The notes: a model not told the origin generated them from the letters alone. DNA of 64,000 nucleotides from an uncultured Rhizobium sp. (GCA_945952045.1 CAMFHE010000005.1:62001-126000); one strand, 5' to 3'. Positions 37,517 through 47,642 are shown, counted from the stretch's first letter. Numbers and translations are program-made.

Positions 37517-38839
37517 ATGTCGCCTGGCGCGCATGCCCGTCAACAATTTGAAGAGTTCCTTTTGCTTACCGAGATTCTGATCGTGATTTTCCTCACCGTT
37601 CTCAACGGTGTGCTGGCTATGTCCGAGCTGGCGGTGGTTTCCTCCCGAACGGCACGATTGAAGGTTCTCGCCGATCAGGGCAATCGCGGCGCCGCCATGG
37701 CGATCCGGCTGGCGGAAGATCCGGGTCGCTTTCTGTCCACCGTCCAGATCGGTATTACGCTGGTCGGCATCCTCTCCGGCGCCTTCTCGGGCGCCACGCT
37801 CGGCACCCGCTTCTCGCAATGGCTGCTGACGCAGGGCGTCAGCCCCAGCCTTGCCGATGCGCTCGGCGTCGGTACGGTCGTCGTGATCATCACCTATCTG
37901 TCGCTGATCGTTGGCGAGCTTGTGCCCAAGCAGATCGCGCTTCGCGATCCCGAGGCGATTGCCGCGCGTGTTTCGCCGACGATGACGATGATGTCGAAAT
38001 TCGGCGCGCCGCTGGTCTGGCTGCTGGATCGCTCGGGCCGGTTGGTCCTGTTCCTGCTTGGCCAGAGCGGCGTATCCGGCGACAAGGTCACCGACGAGGA
38101 AATCAAGACGGTTCTGGCCGAAGCGCATAGCGCCGGCGTGATCGAGACCGAGGAATCGGCGATGATCTCGGGCGTCATGCGCCTTGCAGACCGCACCGCG
38201 CGTGCCTTGATGACGCCGCGGCGCGATGTCGAACTGATCGACATCGAGGACGATTTCGAAGAGATCCGCGCCCAGCTCCGCTCGACCAACCGCTCGCGCC
38301 TGCCGGTGCGCAACGGCAGCTCCGATGAAATTCTCGGCGTCATCTTCGTCAAGGATGCCTATGACGCGTTCTTCCTGCGCGAGGAGCGCGATGTCCGCGC
38401 GGTCATGCGCGAAGTGCCTGTCGTTTCCGACCTGACGAGCGCCATCGACGTCATCCAGGCGTTGCGCAAGTCGACCGTGCATCTGGTGCTGGTTTACGAC
38501 GAATACGGCCATTTCGAAGGCATCATCACCTCGGGCGACGTGCTCGAGGCGATCACCGGCGTCTTCCAGGAGAGCGAAGTCGAGGAGCCGGCGATGGTCG
38601 TGCGCGAGGACGGCAGCTACCTGGTTGCCGGATGGATGCCGATCGATGAATTTGCCGATCAGATGGGCTTCAATGCCGGCGACGACCCGGAATTCGAAAC
38701 GGTCGCCGGCCTCGTGCTTGCCGAATTGCGCCGCCTGCCTGAACTCGGCGAGCATTTCACCAAGAACGGCTGGCGTTTCGAGGTCATCGATCTCGATGGC
38801 CGCCGCATCGACAAGATCCTGCTGTCCAAGGCCGAATAA
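37517..38839 (+). CDS. CNNM/CorC-type membrane protein (hemolysin family, DUF21-CBS-CorC_HlyC)
   Basis: 440 residues from ATG 37517; a TTG at 37562, giving LLTEILIVIFLTVLNGVLAM, is also plausible. It has the DUF21 membrane domain (about 15-190) with four hydrophobic segments and the conserved EE-type basic loop SELAVVSSRTARL and LVGELVPKQIALRDPE. Paired CBS domains (about 215-340, MTPRRDVELIDIED, VLVYDEYGHFEGIITSGDVL) and a C-terminal CorC_HlyC domain (about 355-440) complete it. Related proteins carry Mg2+ or Co2+ and confer resistance; the hemolysin name is historical. Confidence 0.92.
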   Translation: MSPGAHARQQFEEFLLLTEILIVIFLTVLNGVLAMSELAVVSSRTARLKVLADQGNRGAAMAIRLAEDPGRFLSTVQIGITLVGILSGAFSGATLGTRFSQWLLTQGVSPSLADALGVGTVVVIITYLSLIVGELVPKQIALRDPEAIAARVSPTMTMMSKFGAPLVWLLDRSGRLVLFLLGQSGVSGDKVTDEEIKTVLAEAHSAGVIETEESAMISGVMRLADRTARALMTPRRDVELIDIEDDFEEIRAQLRSTNRSRLPVRNGSSDEILGVIFVKDAYDAFFLREERDVRAVMREVPVVSDLTSAIDVIQALRKSTVHLVLVYDEYGHFEGIITSGDVLEAITGVFQESEVEEPAMVVREDGSYLVAGWMPIDEFADQMGFNAGDDPEFETVAGLVLAELRRLPELGEHFTKNGWRFEVIDLDGRRIDKILLSKAE

Positions 38840-38847
38840 GGCGTCCC

Positions 38848-38872
38848 GCCGTTCCGCCTGTCGCGGAACGGC
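38848..38872. terminator. hairpin after the CorC-type gene
   Basis: A perfect 10 bp stem (38848-38857 with 38863-38872, loop CTGTC) 9 bases after the stop. There is no T-run on the plus strand, so termination is uncertain. Confidence 0.4.
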
Positions 38873-38936
38873 ACAAAATGCGGCTTCGATAAAATTGTAG
38901 CGATCCGCTTAAACGCGCTGAAAAGCGCTCGCGCTA

Positions 38937-39115
38937 TTGTCTCTTTCACAGGAGAACGAAGCGCCTTCAAGCCCTTGGCTCTCCACCCTCTCGACACCGG
39001 CGATTTCGCCGGCCTCTCGAATTCGGCGGCTTGCCCGCTGGAATGACTGCCTGAAGCCTGGCACGGTCTGCGGCGCCCTTTGTCCCTTGGGTGAGCGCAT
39101 GACCGTGCCCTTTTT
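38937..39115 (+). ncRNA. candidate small RNA with intrinsic terminator
   Basis: No frame here encodes a plausible protein. The 3' end is a long hairpin: GGCACGGTC (39060-39068) pairs with GACCGTGCC (39101-39109), nested inner pairing TGCG/CGCA, then CTTTTT at 39110-39115. A GC hairpin CCGGCG-ATTT-CGCCGG sits near 38997-39012. The nearest plus-strand gene ends at 38839 and has its own hairpin, so the terminator may belong to an independent transcript. The 5' end is a guess; a weak -10 (CTATTG, 38934-38939) is visible. I considered 6S RNA but could not confirm it. Confidence 0.35.
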
Positions 39116-39141
39116 CATTTGCGCTGACTTCCTTGTCTTCT

Positions 39142-39187
39142 CGCATTTCCGGACGCAAAACCGCTTCACACTTTTGCTGGAAATGCT
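39142..39187 (+). repeat. dispersed palindromic repeat family A, copy 3
   Basis: 46 bases, the best reference copy, from CGCATTTCCGGACG to GCTGGAAATGCT. It is followed within 20 bases by copy 4 in the same orientation, making a tandem pair. Confidence 0.8.
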
Positions 39188-39205
39188 CTATCCTTTTGTT
39201 TTTAC

Positions 39206-39250
39206 CGCATTGTCCGACGCCAAAGCGATCCCGCTTTTGCTGGAAATGCT
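39206..39250 (+). repeat. dispersed palindromic repeat family A, copy 4
   Basis: 45 bases, preceded by the shared TTTTGTTTTTACC box. Its last two bases overlap the stop codon of the minus-strand DMT transporter gene (TAG complement at 39249-39251). Confidence 0.8.
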
Positions 39251-40127
39251 AGCGAGGCCGCCCGCGTTCGGCGATCGCGATGCCGCCGAGTGCAAGCGCC
39301 AGTGCGATGACATGGAAAAGCTGCAAGGGCTCGCCGATCAGAAGCGAAATCAGCGTTCCGAAAACCGGTACGAGATTGATGAACAACCCGGCGCGATTGG
39401 CGCCGATGCCTTCGACGCCGAGAATGAACAGCGTCTGGGCGATCAGGGCGGCGAAGATGCTGGTCCAGAGCGCGATCGCCCATCCCTCGACATCCGGCCA
39501 TATCGCAGCACCGCTCGAGATCTCCCAGCCGGCCAAGGGCAGGGCGGAGAGCATGGCGCCGAAGACCGAGATCGTCATGACGCTTTTCCAGTGCATCGAC
39601 GGGCGCCAGCGCAGCATGATCGTGTAGACTGCATAGGCGACGATGGCGAGCAGCATCAATGCGTCGCCGTGGTTCAGTTCCAGGGTCAGAAGGTGGCGTA
39701 AATCGCCATGGGTGGCGGTCAGGGCCACGCCGACCAGGGCCATGGCGAAGCCGGCGATCTGGGCGAGCGAGACGCGGGTTCGAAACAGCAGGAAATTACC
39801 AAGGAAGATCAGGGCGGGAATGCCGGCCTGCTCGATGGCCACATTGGTGGCTGAGGTGTACAATACCGCGCTGTAAAGAAAGGCGTTGAAGCCGGTGTAG
39901 CCGATGACGCCGAGCAGAATCAGAACCGCCCAGTGCCGCCGGATCGCCGGCCAGTCTTGTCTCAGCTGCGGCAACCATATGATGACGGCGATGGAAAACG
40001 CGAAGGTCCAGCGCCAGAATGTCAGCATCATGGGGCTGACGTGACCGATGGCGATCTTGCCGGCAACGGCGTTGGCGCCCCAGCACAGCGTCGCAATGAT
40101 GAGGTAAAGGTAAAAGCGGGCGAACAA
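39249..40127 (-). CDS. DMT/EamA-family transporter
   Basis: 292 residues with about ten hydrophobic helices in two EamA repeats. The first opens YLIIATLCWGANAVAGKIAI and the second near AYAVYTIMLRWRPSMHW. Conserved features include FWRWTFAFSIAVI and NLVPVFGTLISLLIGEPL. Such transporters export metabolites, but the substrate is unknown. The start is a TTG at 40127 with no strong ribosome site, so the N-terminus is uncertain by a few residues. purA is divergent, 183 bases away. The stop overlaps a family A repeat. Confidence 0.88.
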   Translation of the reverse strand: MFARFYLYLIIATLCWGANAVAGKIAIGHVSPMMLTFWRWTFAFSIAVIIWLPQLRQDWPAIRRHWAVLILLGVIGYTGFNAFLYSAVLYTSATNVAIEQAGIPALIFLGNFLLFRTRVSLAQIAGFAMALVGVALTATHGDLRHLLTLELNHGDALMLLAIVAYAVYTIMLRWRPSMHWKSVMTISVFGAMLSALPLAGWEISSGAAIWPDVEGWAIALWTSIFAALIAQTLFILGVEGIGANRAGLFINLVPVFGTLISLLIGEPLQLFHVIALALALGGIAIAERGRPR

Positions 40128-40310
40128 GGGGATGACTTTCTGCGGCGGGACGGTATCGGCGTGTCGGATGAATTAGAGCCGGGCGAGCGGTTTTGTCACG
40201 CAAAAAGCCAAATGTACCCTTCAAATAGGGTCGCTTTCCGCGATGCAAACCAGTATAGATGCGCGGGTTTGAGACGGCGCAGAGGCGCTCCAGCAACGGG
40301 AAATTGGTAA

Positions 40311-41606
<1,296 letters not shown>

Positions 41607-41670
41607 TCTCGCGGCGTCCGGTTCAAGATAACTTGATCGGCACCAAGTCGATACTCATGAGAAAGACCTG

Positions 41671-44133
41671 ATGGCAGATTTTGCAGCAGTCATTCGGCGA
41701 GCCGTGGATGGGCTGGCCGATAATACTCCAGAGATGCGGGTGAAGGTTTACGAGAAGGCGCGCGGAGCCGTCCAGCGCCAGCTCGAAAGCATGAAGCCGC
41801 GCCCGCCGGAAGACATGTTGCGCCGCCAGCTCGACAAGCTCGAGCTGGCGATCACCGAGGTCGAGAACGAGCATGCCGAAGCCTTGCCCGAGGCCGGCGA
41901 GGATGAGGAAGACCTTTCCTATCAGGACGATACGGCGGCCTGGGAGGAAACGTCTTCCGAACCCGACGATACGAACGAGACTGAAGAACAGGCAGAGTCC
42001 GAAGAGCAGGACGAGGAAGCGCTTTCCACGCAGGCCGAGGCCGAGGCTCTGGAAGACGAAAGGGAAAGCTACGTCGCCGCCGAGCCGGCGCCGGAGCATG
42101 AACCCGTAACCCATCCGGAACCTGCCGTTCATGCCGAGCCATACGAGCCGGAGCCGGTTGCAGACCATGCGCGCGAGCCGTGGGACGAGCCTGTCGAGCC
42201 GGTGCATGAACCTGTCGAAGAGCAATCCTCAACGGGTATCGTGCCGGACGAGCGCCAGATCGGCTTGTGGCAGGAGCCGCTACCGGAAGAAGCCGTCGAG
42301 CCCGAGCCTGTCCACGAAGAGACGGTCTATGCCGAAGCGCCCGTTGAAACGCCGGTCGAAACGGTAGATCCGGTCGCAGCCGAACCGCAGCGCGAGCCTT
42401 GGGAAATTGCCCATGAGGCCGCTGCGACGCCGCTTGCGCCTGTCGCGGACGAGGCCTGGCAGGACGAACCGGAGCCTCTGCCCGTCGACGCGCCGCCGGC
42501 CGTTGAACCGGAGCCGCAGCATGAGCCGGAAACGGCGGCCGCGTCGTCCCCCTATCTCGCCGATCCCTTGCTCGACAGTCTGACCGATCATGAGCCGCTC
42601 TTGCATACCGGCCGGGACTTCGTCGTCTCGGGGCATTTCGAACCGGAAGTGCTGACGGCGGCGCCGCATGTCGACACCCCCGCCGAACCGCAGCCGGAAC
42701 CGGAACCAGAACCCCAGCCGGAACCGGTGAAGGCTGAAAAGCCGGCCGTTTCGCCTGAGCCGCAGCCGGCCATGCCGCAGGCGCTGGACCTTCTGGATTG
42801 GGACGAAAGCGCATTCGACACCCCGCCGGTGACGCCGGCGCCGAAGCCGCAAGCGGCGGAACCGGACGCTCTCGCCGCAAAGGCGGCTGTCGCCGCGCCC
42901 AAGCCTGCGCCCGCCGTCGATGACGGCTGGGGCGAATTCGACGACCTGATGTCGCCTTCCGCGTCGCGCGGCGGCGTGCGCGCAGCCGATTCCGGACTGT
43001 CGGATACGTCTGCGGGAACGCCGACGGTTGCGCCGATCTCCTATCGTGCCGAGCCGAAGCGGCGCAATTACAAGGGCATCGTCATCGGTGCGCTTCTGGT
43101 CGCTCTCCTTGGCGGCGCGGGTTACGGCGGCTGGCTTTATCGCGACCGTATCGTGCAGTTGGCCGAAAGCATGGTCAAGACCGGCCCGGCAGTGCCTGAA
43201 ACCGCGCAGAAGCCGGTGACGACGCCGACCAACGGTGCGGGAACGACGACGCCGAATGCCGGCACGACGGCGCCCGCCAACGGCACGGCTGCGAACGGTG
43301 CGTCGGGCGGGACGGAAGTCGCCTCCGCCGGCAATCCCCAGCCGGAAATCACCAAATTCACCCAGCGTCTGCTGTCCGACGGCAGCGAGAAGGATTCCGG
43401 CCCGGCCCAGATCGCGGGTCAGCCGGCGACGACCGAAGGCAAGTCCGTCGCCGAGCAGAACATTGCGGCAAATGTGCCGGCGACGACCGCCGCAGCACCG
43501 GCCGCCGCGACCGAAACGCCGGCGGCACAGCAGACGCCTCCGGCACAGCAGACCCCGCCGGCCGCCGCCGGTCAGGGCGGCAAGATGTTCCTGTACGAGG
43601 AGCGTCTCGGCCAGTCGGTTCCGACCGCAATCTCCGGCAATGTTACCTGGTCGCTGCAAGAGGAAGCCGGCGAAAACGGCAAGCCCGAGCCGACCGTGCA
43701 GGCGCAGATCAATGTGCCGGAACGCGGTCTTTCGGCGTTGATGACCTTCAAGCGCAACTCCGATCCGTCCTTGCCGGCCAGCCATCTGGTGGAAATCGTC
43801 TTCTCGTTGCCGCCGAATTTCGAAGGCGGCGCCATCGAGAGCGTCCAGCGCATTGCCCTGAAGACGACCGAGCAGGATCGTGGAAATCCGCTGATCGCCG
43901 TTCCGGCCAAGATCACCGACGACTTCCACATGATCGCGCTCAACGATTTTCCCGAAGCCCGCGCCACCAATCTCGAACTGTTGCGCACCCGCAGCTGGAT
44001 CGACATGCCGGTGACCTATCGCAATGGCCGTCGTGCGTTGCTGACGCTCGAAAAGGGCCAGGCCGGTATCGATGCCTTCAACAAGGCGATCCAGGCCTGG
44101 AACGCCTTGGGCCCGGCCAACGCCGATCAATAA
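41671..44133 (+). CDS. large acidic, proline-rich single-pass membrane protein (conserved hypothetical)
   Basis: 820 residues. An N-terminal helical region (MADFAAVIRRAVDGLADNTP, KARGAVQRQLESMKPRPPED) leads into about 400 residues of low complexity dominated by Glu, Pro and Ala (many EPEPxPE steps). One membrane helix (about 470-490, GIVIGALLVALLGGAGYGG) precedes a Thr/Ala/Gly-rich periplasmic linker. A folded C-terminal domain (about 635-815) follows: KMFLYEERLGQSVPTAISGN, then GLSALMTFKRNSDPSLPASH and HMIALNDFPEARATNLELL. The topology, long cytoplasmic acidic arm and periplasmic domain, suggests an envelope-spanning or scaffold role. Similar rhizobial proteins have been called CheA-like in databases; no kinase domain is visible. 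Confidence 0.75.
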   Translation: MADFAAVIRRAVDGLADNTPEMRVKVYEKARGAVQRQLESMKPRPPEDMLRRQLDKLELAITEVENEHAEALPEAGEDEEDLSYQDDTAAWEETSSEPDDTNETEEQAESEEQDEEALSTQAEAEALEDERESYVAAEPAPEHEPVTHPEPAVHAEPYEPEPVADHAREPWDEPVEPVHEPVEEQSSTGIVPDERQIGLWQEPLPEEAVEPEPVHEETVYAEAPVETPVETVDPVAAEPQREPWEIAHEAAATPLAPVADEAWQDEPEPLPVDAPPAVEPEPQHEPETAAASSPYLADPLLDSLTDHEPLLHTGRDFVVSGHFEPEVLTAAPHVDTPAEPQPEPEPEPQPEPVKAEKPAVSPEPQPAMPQALDLLDWDESAFDTPPVTPAPKPQAAEPDALAAKAAVAAPKPAPAVDDGWGEFDDLMSPSASRGGVRAADSGLSDTSAGTPTVAPISYRAEPKRRNYKGIVIGALLVALLGGAGYGGWLYRDRIVQLAESMVKTGPAVPETAQKPVTTPTNGAGTTTPNAGTTAPANGTAANGASGGTEVASAGNPQPEITKFTQRLLSDGSEKDSGPAQIAGQPATTEGKSVAEQNIAANVPATTAAAPAAATETPAAQQTPPAQQTPPAAAGQGGKMFLYEERLGQSVPTAISGNVTWSLQEEAGENGKPEPTVQAQINVPERGLSALMTFKRNSDPSLPASHLVEIVFSLPPNFEGGAIESVQRIALKTTEQDRGNPLIAVPAKITDDFHMIALNDFPEARATNLELLRTRSWIDMPVTYRNGRRALLTLEKGQAGIDAFNKAIQAWNALGPANADQ

Positions 44134-44196
44134 CCGAATGCGGCGGCGCCGGTCATGACCGGCGTCGCGCGTGTCTTTTTGGGTGGGGGAAGCGGC

Positions 44197-44652
44197 GTGA
44201 TCCGTCTGGCCGTCGAGGGCGACGAAGCTGCGATCCGCGCCTGCGCGCAAACCGCCTATGCCCAATATGTCGCTGCCATTGGCCGCAAGCCGGCGCCGGT
44301 GCTGGCCGACTACGCCGCGCAAATCGCCGCCAATGAAATTCACGTCTTTGTCGATGCCGAAGACCGGGTTCAAGGCTTTATCGCCTTCTTTGCCGAAGAC
44401 GATCATGTTCTGCTGGAGAATGTCGCGGTCCTGCCATCTGCTGCGGGTCAAGGGATCGGAAAAGCCCTGATCCGCTTTTGCGAGGATGAGTCTCGCGCCC
44501 AAGGTTTTGGCACGGTGCGCCTCTATACCAATGAAAAGATGACCGACAATCTCTCGATCTATCCGCGGCTCGGCTATGCCGAGATCGATCGCCGCGTCGA
44601 GGATGGCTTTAACCGCGTCTATTTCGAGAAGAAATTGACGACGAAGGCCTGA
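44197..44652 (+). CDS. GNAT-family N-acetyltransferase
   Basis: 151 residues from a GTG at 44197 behind a GGTGGGGGAAG ribosome site; an ATG 42 bases earlier adds an atypical Gly-rich lead. The acetyl-CoA motif is LLENVAVLPSAAGQGIGKAL, followed by GFGTVRLYTNEKMTDNLSIY and RLGYAEIDRRVEDGFNRVYF. Substrate is unknown. It is convergent with rpoH across a shared terminator. Confidence 0.9.
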   Translation: MIRLAVEGDEAAIRACAQTAYAQYVAAIGRKPAPVLADYAAQIAANEIHVFVDAEDRVQGFIAFFAEDDHVLLENVAVLPSAAGQGIGKALIRFCEDESRAQGFGTVRLYTNEKMTDNLSIYPRLGYAEIDRRVEDGFNRVYFEKKLTTKA

Positions 44653-44673
44653 TCTTTCCAGCAGGCCGTCAAG

Positions 44674-44707
44674 AAAAACCCCTCGCAAAGCTAGCTTCGC
44701 GAGGGGT
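44674..44707. terminator. terminator of rpoH (bidirectional)
   Basis: ACCCCTCGC (44678-44686) pairs with GCGAGGGGT (44699-44707). On the minus strand it is followed by a T-run, so it suits rpoH; it can also stop the convergent GNAT gene. Confidence 0.85.
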
Positions 44708-44750
44708 CCGTATCCGGGTTTCCAGGCCGGCAAATTGCCGGCCGAAGTGT

Positions 44751-45659
44751 TTACGCCGTGGCTTCGACGACGCGCAGCGCGTTGGCGCGTTCCAGCGCAT
44801 CCTTGCGCACCGCATCCTGGACCTTTTCGAAGGCGCGAACCTCGATCTGGCGAACGCGTTCGCGGCTGATGTCGAACTCGGAAGAGAGTTCTTCCAGCGT
44901 CACCGGATCTTCCGCCAGGCGGCGGGCTTCGAAGATACGGCGCTCGCGGTCGTTCAGGACGCTCATGGCGCGCGCCAGCATGCGCCGGCGCGTATCCAGT
45001 TCGTCCTGCTCGATCAGCACGGCTTCCTGGCTGTCATGGTCGTCGACGAGCCAATCCTGCCACTGGCCGGAATCGCCTTCGGAGGCCTTGATCGGCGCGT
45101 TCAGCGAGGCGTCGCCGGAGAGACGACGGTTCATCGAAACGACTTCTTCCTCGCTGACCTTCAGCTTGTTGGCAATCTCGGTGACGTGTTCCGGCTTCAG
45201 GTCGCCGTCGTCGATGGCCTGAATACGGCCCTTCAGACGACGCAGGTTGAAGAACAGGCGCTTCTGGTTGGCGGTCGTGCCCATCTTCACCAGCGACCAG
45301 GATCGCAGGATGTACTCTTGAATCGATGCCTTGATCCACCACATTGCATAGGTGGCCAGACGGAAGCCGCGTTCCGGATCGAACTTCTTGACGGCCTGCA
45401 TCAGGCCGACATTGCCTTCGGATACGACTTCGCCGATCGGCAGGCCATAGCCGCGATAGCCCATGGCGATCTTCGCCACGAGGCGCAGATGGCTTGTCAC
45501 GAGCTTATGCGCGGCAGTGCGATCGCCGTGCTCCTGGTAGCGCTTGGCCAGCATGTATTCTTCCTGCGGCTCAAGCATCGGGAATTTACGAATTTCATCG
45601 AGATAGCGGTTGAGACCGCCTTCTCCAGCAGTAATCGACGGCAATGAATTGCGGGCCAT
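44751..45659 (-). CDS. rpoH: RNA polymerase heat-shock sigma factor RpoH
   Basis: 302 residues, the normal sigma-32 length. Region 1.2/2 includes LNRYLDEIRKFPMLEPQEEY, KLVTSHLRLVAKIAMGYRGY and the RpoH-typical FRLATYAMWWIKASIQEYIL. The RpoH box is in LFFNLRRLKGRI. Region 4.2 HTH is TLEELSSEFDISRERVRQIE. Rhizobia commonly have two copies (rpoH1 and rpoH2); proximity to rluD suggests the rpoH1 type, which is inference. The start has an AAGGGGGG ribosome site. A hairpin lies in the leader. Confidence 0.96.
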   Translation of the reverse strand: MARNSLPSITAGEGGLNRYLDEIRKFPMLEPQEEYMLAKRYQEHGDRTAAHKLVTSHLRLVAKIAMGYRGYGLPIGEVVSEGNVGLMQAVKKFDPERGFRLATYAMWWIKASIQEYILRSWSLVKMGTTANQKRLFFNLRRLKGRIQAIDDGDLKPEHVTEIANKLKVSEEEVVSMNRRLSGDASLNAPIKASEGDSGQWQDWLVDDHDSQEAVLIEQDELDTRRRMLARAMSVLNDRERRIFEARRLAEDPVTLEELSSEFDISRERVRQIEVRAFEKVQDAVRKDALERANALRVVEATA

Positions 45660-45694
45660 GATTGCGCCCCCCTTTCGAGATCTTCGGCCCCTCC

Positions 45695-45711
45695 GGACGG
45701 AAAATCCGTCC
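45695..45711 (-). promoter_or_regulatory. small perfect hairpin in the rpoH leader
   Basis: GGACGGA and TCCGTCC pair over an AAA/TTT loop, 36-52 bases upstream of the rpoH ATG and just before its ribosome site. A thermosensing or stability role is speculative. Confidence 0.35.
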
Positions 45712-45848
45712 TCTCCGAGCGAGCCTTGTCAAGCACAGGTCTGTCCGACCCCGCACTTTTCCAATGTACAGATAAGTACGGCATAAAAGCGATTCAAGCT
45801 TCACGGCGTATCACAAGGCCGTTATTCGCATCGCCGCCATAGCGGCGA

Positions 45849-46547
45849 CTAGCCGCCAAGGCGGGGCAGTTTTTCCCGGTTCTGCGCGCGCCATCTGCGG
45901 CGCAGGGCGGTGGCGGTCGCCGCGAAGGAAGCGTCCAGCGGTTCGCATCTTTCGATACGATCATGGCGAAAATGACGAAAGTCGCCGCGCAGTTCGCAAT
46001 AGGCCGCCAGAAGCAGACAGTCGACATAATAGAGCATGGCGAGCGGACAGACAATGCGCTCCGTCAGCTGGCCTTCGCCGTTGCGATAGACGATCCGCAC
46101 CTTGCGCTCGTCGCGGATGGCGCGCCGCAACAGCCGCGCCTCGGTGGCGCCCGGCGGAATGGCATGCCAGCCGGAGACAAGCGTCGCGGTCTGGTCGAGA
46201 CAGGGGCCGTCGGCGGGGGCTGCATCGGCGATCTTGGCGAGCGCGCTTTCGCCGGCCGCCGTCAGCAGCGTATCGCCCGTACGCCCGACCAGCGACAGAC
46301 CGACGACGATCGCCTCGAGTTCTTCGGCGGTAAACCGCATCGGCGGCAGATCGAGCGAGCCGCGCAGCAGATAGCCGATGCCGGCCTCGCCCTCGACCGG
46401 CACGCCGGAGGCCTGAAGCGCTGCGATATCGCGGTAGACGGTGCGGCGGGTCACCTCCAGCCGATGCGCCATGCTGTCGGCCGTCAGCGGCGCGCGCGCC
46501 GCCCGCAGCATCTGCACGATCTCGAACATCCGCGCCGTCCGCGCCAT
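45849..46547 (-). CDS. YafY-type HTH-WYL transcriptional regulator
   Basis: 232 residues from ATG 46547 (MARTARMFEIVQMLRAARAP). It has an N-terminal HTH_11 domain with ADSMAHRLEVTRRTVYRDIA, then a WYL domain (about 130-210). The variant of the WYL signature is IVYRNGEGQLTERIVCPLAM, with DCLLLAAYCELRGDFRHFRH later. WYL domains bind ligands such as nucleic acids or small molecules. It is divergent from a DMT transporter, so it probably controls that transporter; the shared gap is about 100 bases. Confidence 0.88.
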   Translation of the reverse strand: MARTARMFEIVQMLRAARAPLTADSMAHRLEVTRRTVYRDIAALQASGVPVEGEAGIGYLLRGSLDLPPMRFTAEELEAIVVGLSLVGRTGDTLLTAAGESALAKIADAAPADGPCLDQTATLVSGWHAIPPGATEARLLRRAIRDERKVRIVYRNGEGQLTERIVCPLAMLYYVDCLLLAAYCELRGDFRHFRHDRIERCEPLDASFAATATALRRRWRAQNREKLPRLGG

Positions 46548-46644
46548 AGCCGCACCCCTCTCAGCTCCGCTGGTGATTAAATCCTGCTGACAGACTGTTG
46601 TCAGCAGCGATCTGGTATGAGAGACGCTTTCCATCTCCTTGAAC

Positions 46645-47535
46645 ATGGTCGCCCCACGCATGAAATCGTCCAGCTACACCCTCGGTCTCGTTCTGGTGTT
46701 GATCTCCACCATCCTGCTCAGCACGGCGGGGCTGATGACGCGGCTGATCACCATGGATACGGCGACGATCCTGTTCTGGCGGGGCGTGTGGGGCGGGGCC
46801 GCCGTGGCCCTGTTGATCTTTCTGCGCTCGCCGGGCCAGGCATGGCGGGATTTTCGCCGGCTCGGGCTGCCCGGCTGGGCGATTGCGTTGGTCACGACGG
46901 CCAGCATGAGCCTGTTCATCGCTGCCCTTCATCGCACGAGCGTTGCGCATGTGGCGGTCATTTTCGCAACCGCGCCGCTGATTGCCGCCGCATTGGGTTT
47001 TCTGTTTTTACGCGAGAAGCCGGGCGCCGGCGCGCTCATCGCCAGCGTTGCGGCGCTTATCGGCGTCGGGTTGATGGTCGGCACGGGCGAGGGCGGTGGT
47101 CTCGTTGGCGATGCACTGGCGCTGTTGATGACGCTCTGTATCGTCGTCAACACGCTTCTGGCGCGGCGCTATCCTGAGATGCCGATGCTGGCGATTGCAG
47201 CACTTTCGGCGCTGCTCGGCTCGCTGGTCGCTGCGCCCTTCGCCACGCCGCTCAGCTGGCCGGCGCAGGAAATCTGGATCGTCGCCCTGTTCGGCATTTT
47301 CGGCTTTGCCGCGGGTCTTGCCTTGATGCTCCTTGGAGCGCGGCTGTTGCCACCGGTCGAGACCTCGCTGATCGGCGCGCTGGATGCGCCGCTGGCGCCC
47401 TTCTGGGTCTGGCTGGTGTTCGGCGAGGTGCTGGACCGTACGACGCTGATCGGCGGCGGGCTGGTCATGGCCGCCGTCTGCCTGCATGTCGTGGCTGATT
47501 TCGGCAGTCGGTGTCGCACCGCCGCTGCCGAATGA
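46645..47535 (+). CDS. DMT/EamA-family transporter
   Basis: 296 residues from ATG 46645; ATG 46660 is an alternative, and neither has a strong ribosome site. Ten hydrophobic segments form two EamA repeats (LGLVLVLISTILLSTAGLMT, VAVALLIFL-like helices, then LGARLLPPVETSLIGALDAP and PFWVWLVFGEVLDRTTLIGG). The fold suits an exporter of amino acids, sugars or drugs. It is divergent from the WYL regulator. Confidence 0.87.
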   Translation: MVAPRMKSSSYTLGLVLVLISTILLSTAGLMTRLITMDTATILFWRGVWGGAAVALLIFLRSPGQAWRDFRRLGLPGWAIALVTTASMSLFIAALHRTSVAHVAVIFATAPLIAAALGFLFLREKPGAGALIASVAALIGVGLMVGTGEGGGLVGDALALLMTLCIVVNTLLARRYPEMPMLAIAALSALLGSLVAAPFATPLSWPAQEIWIVALFGIFGFAAGLALMLLGARLLPPVETSLIGALDAPLAPFWVWLVFGEVLDRTTLIGGGLVMAAVCLHVVADFGSRCRTAAAE

Positions 47536-47591
47536 TCTAGAGCGGTTCCGCTTTTCGCCGATCGCGAAAACGCTCTATCTCTTTGTTTTCA

Positions 47592-47636
47592 CGCATTCCA
47601 GACGGAAAACCGCGTCACACTTTTCCTCGAAATGCT
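47592..47636 (+). repeat. dispersed palindromic repeat family A, copy 5
   Basis: 45 bases, from CGCATTCCAGACGG to CTCGAAATGCT, preceded by the box TTTGTTTTCA. A further related palindrome-like block lies before it (47537-47580, AGAGCGGTTCCGCTTTTCGC). It ends 7 bases before the stop of the minus-strand rluD gene. Confidence 0.75.
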
Positions 47637-47642
47637 CTAAAG

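Noticed and set aside
42280-44733. An 817-codon Arg/Gly-rich open frame on the minus strand opposite the 820-residue protein
   Set aside because: Its composition mirrors the Glu/Pro codons of the sense gene. It also overlaps the GNAT gene.
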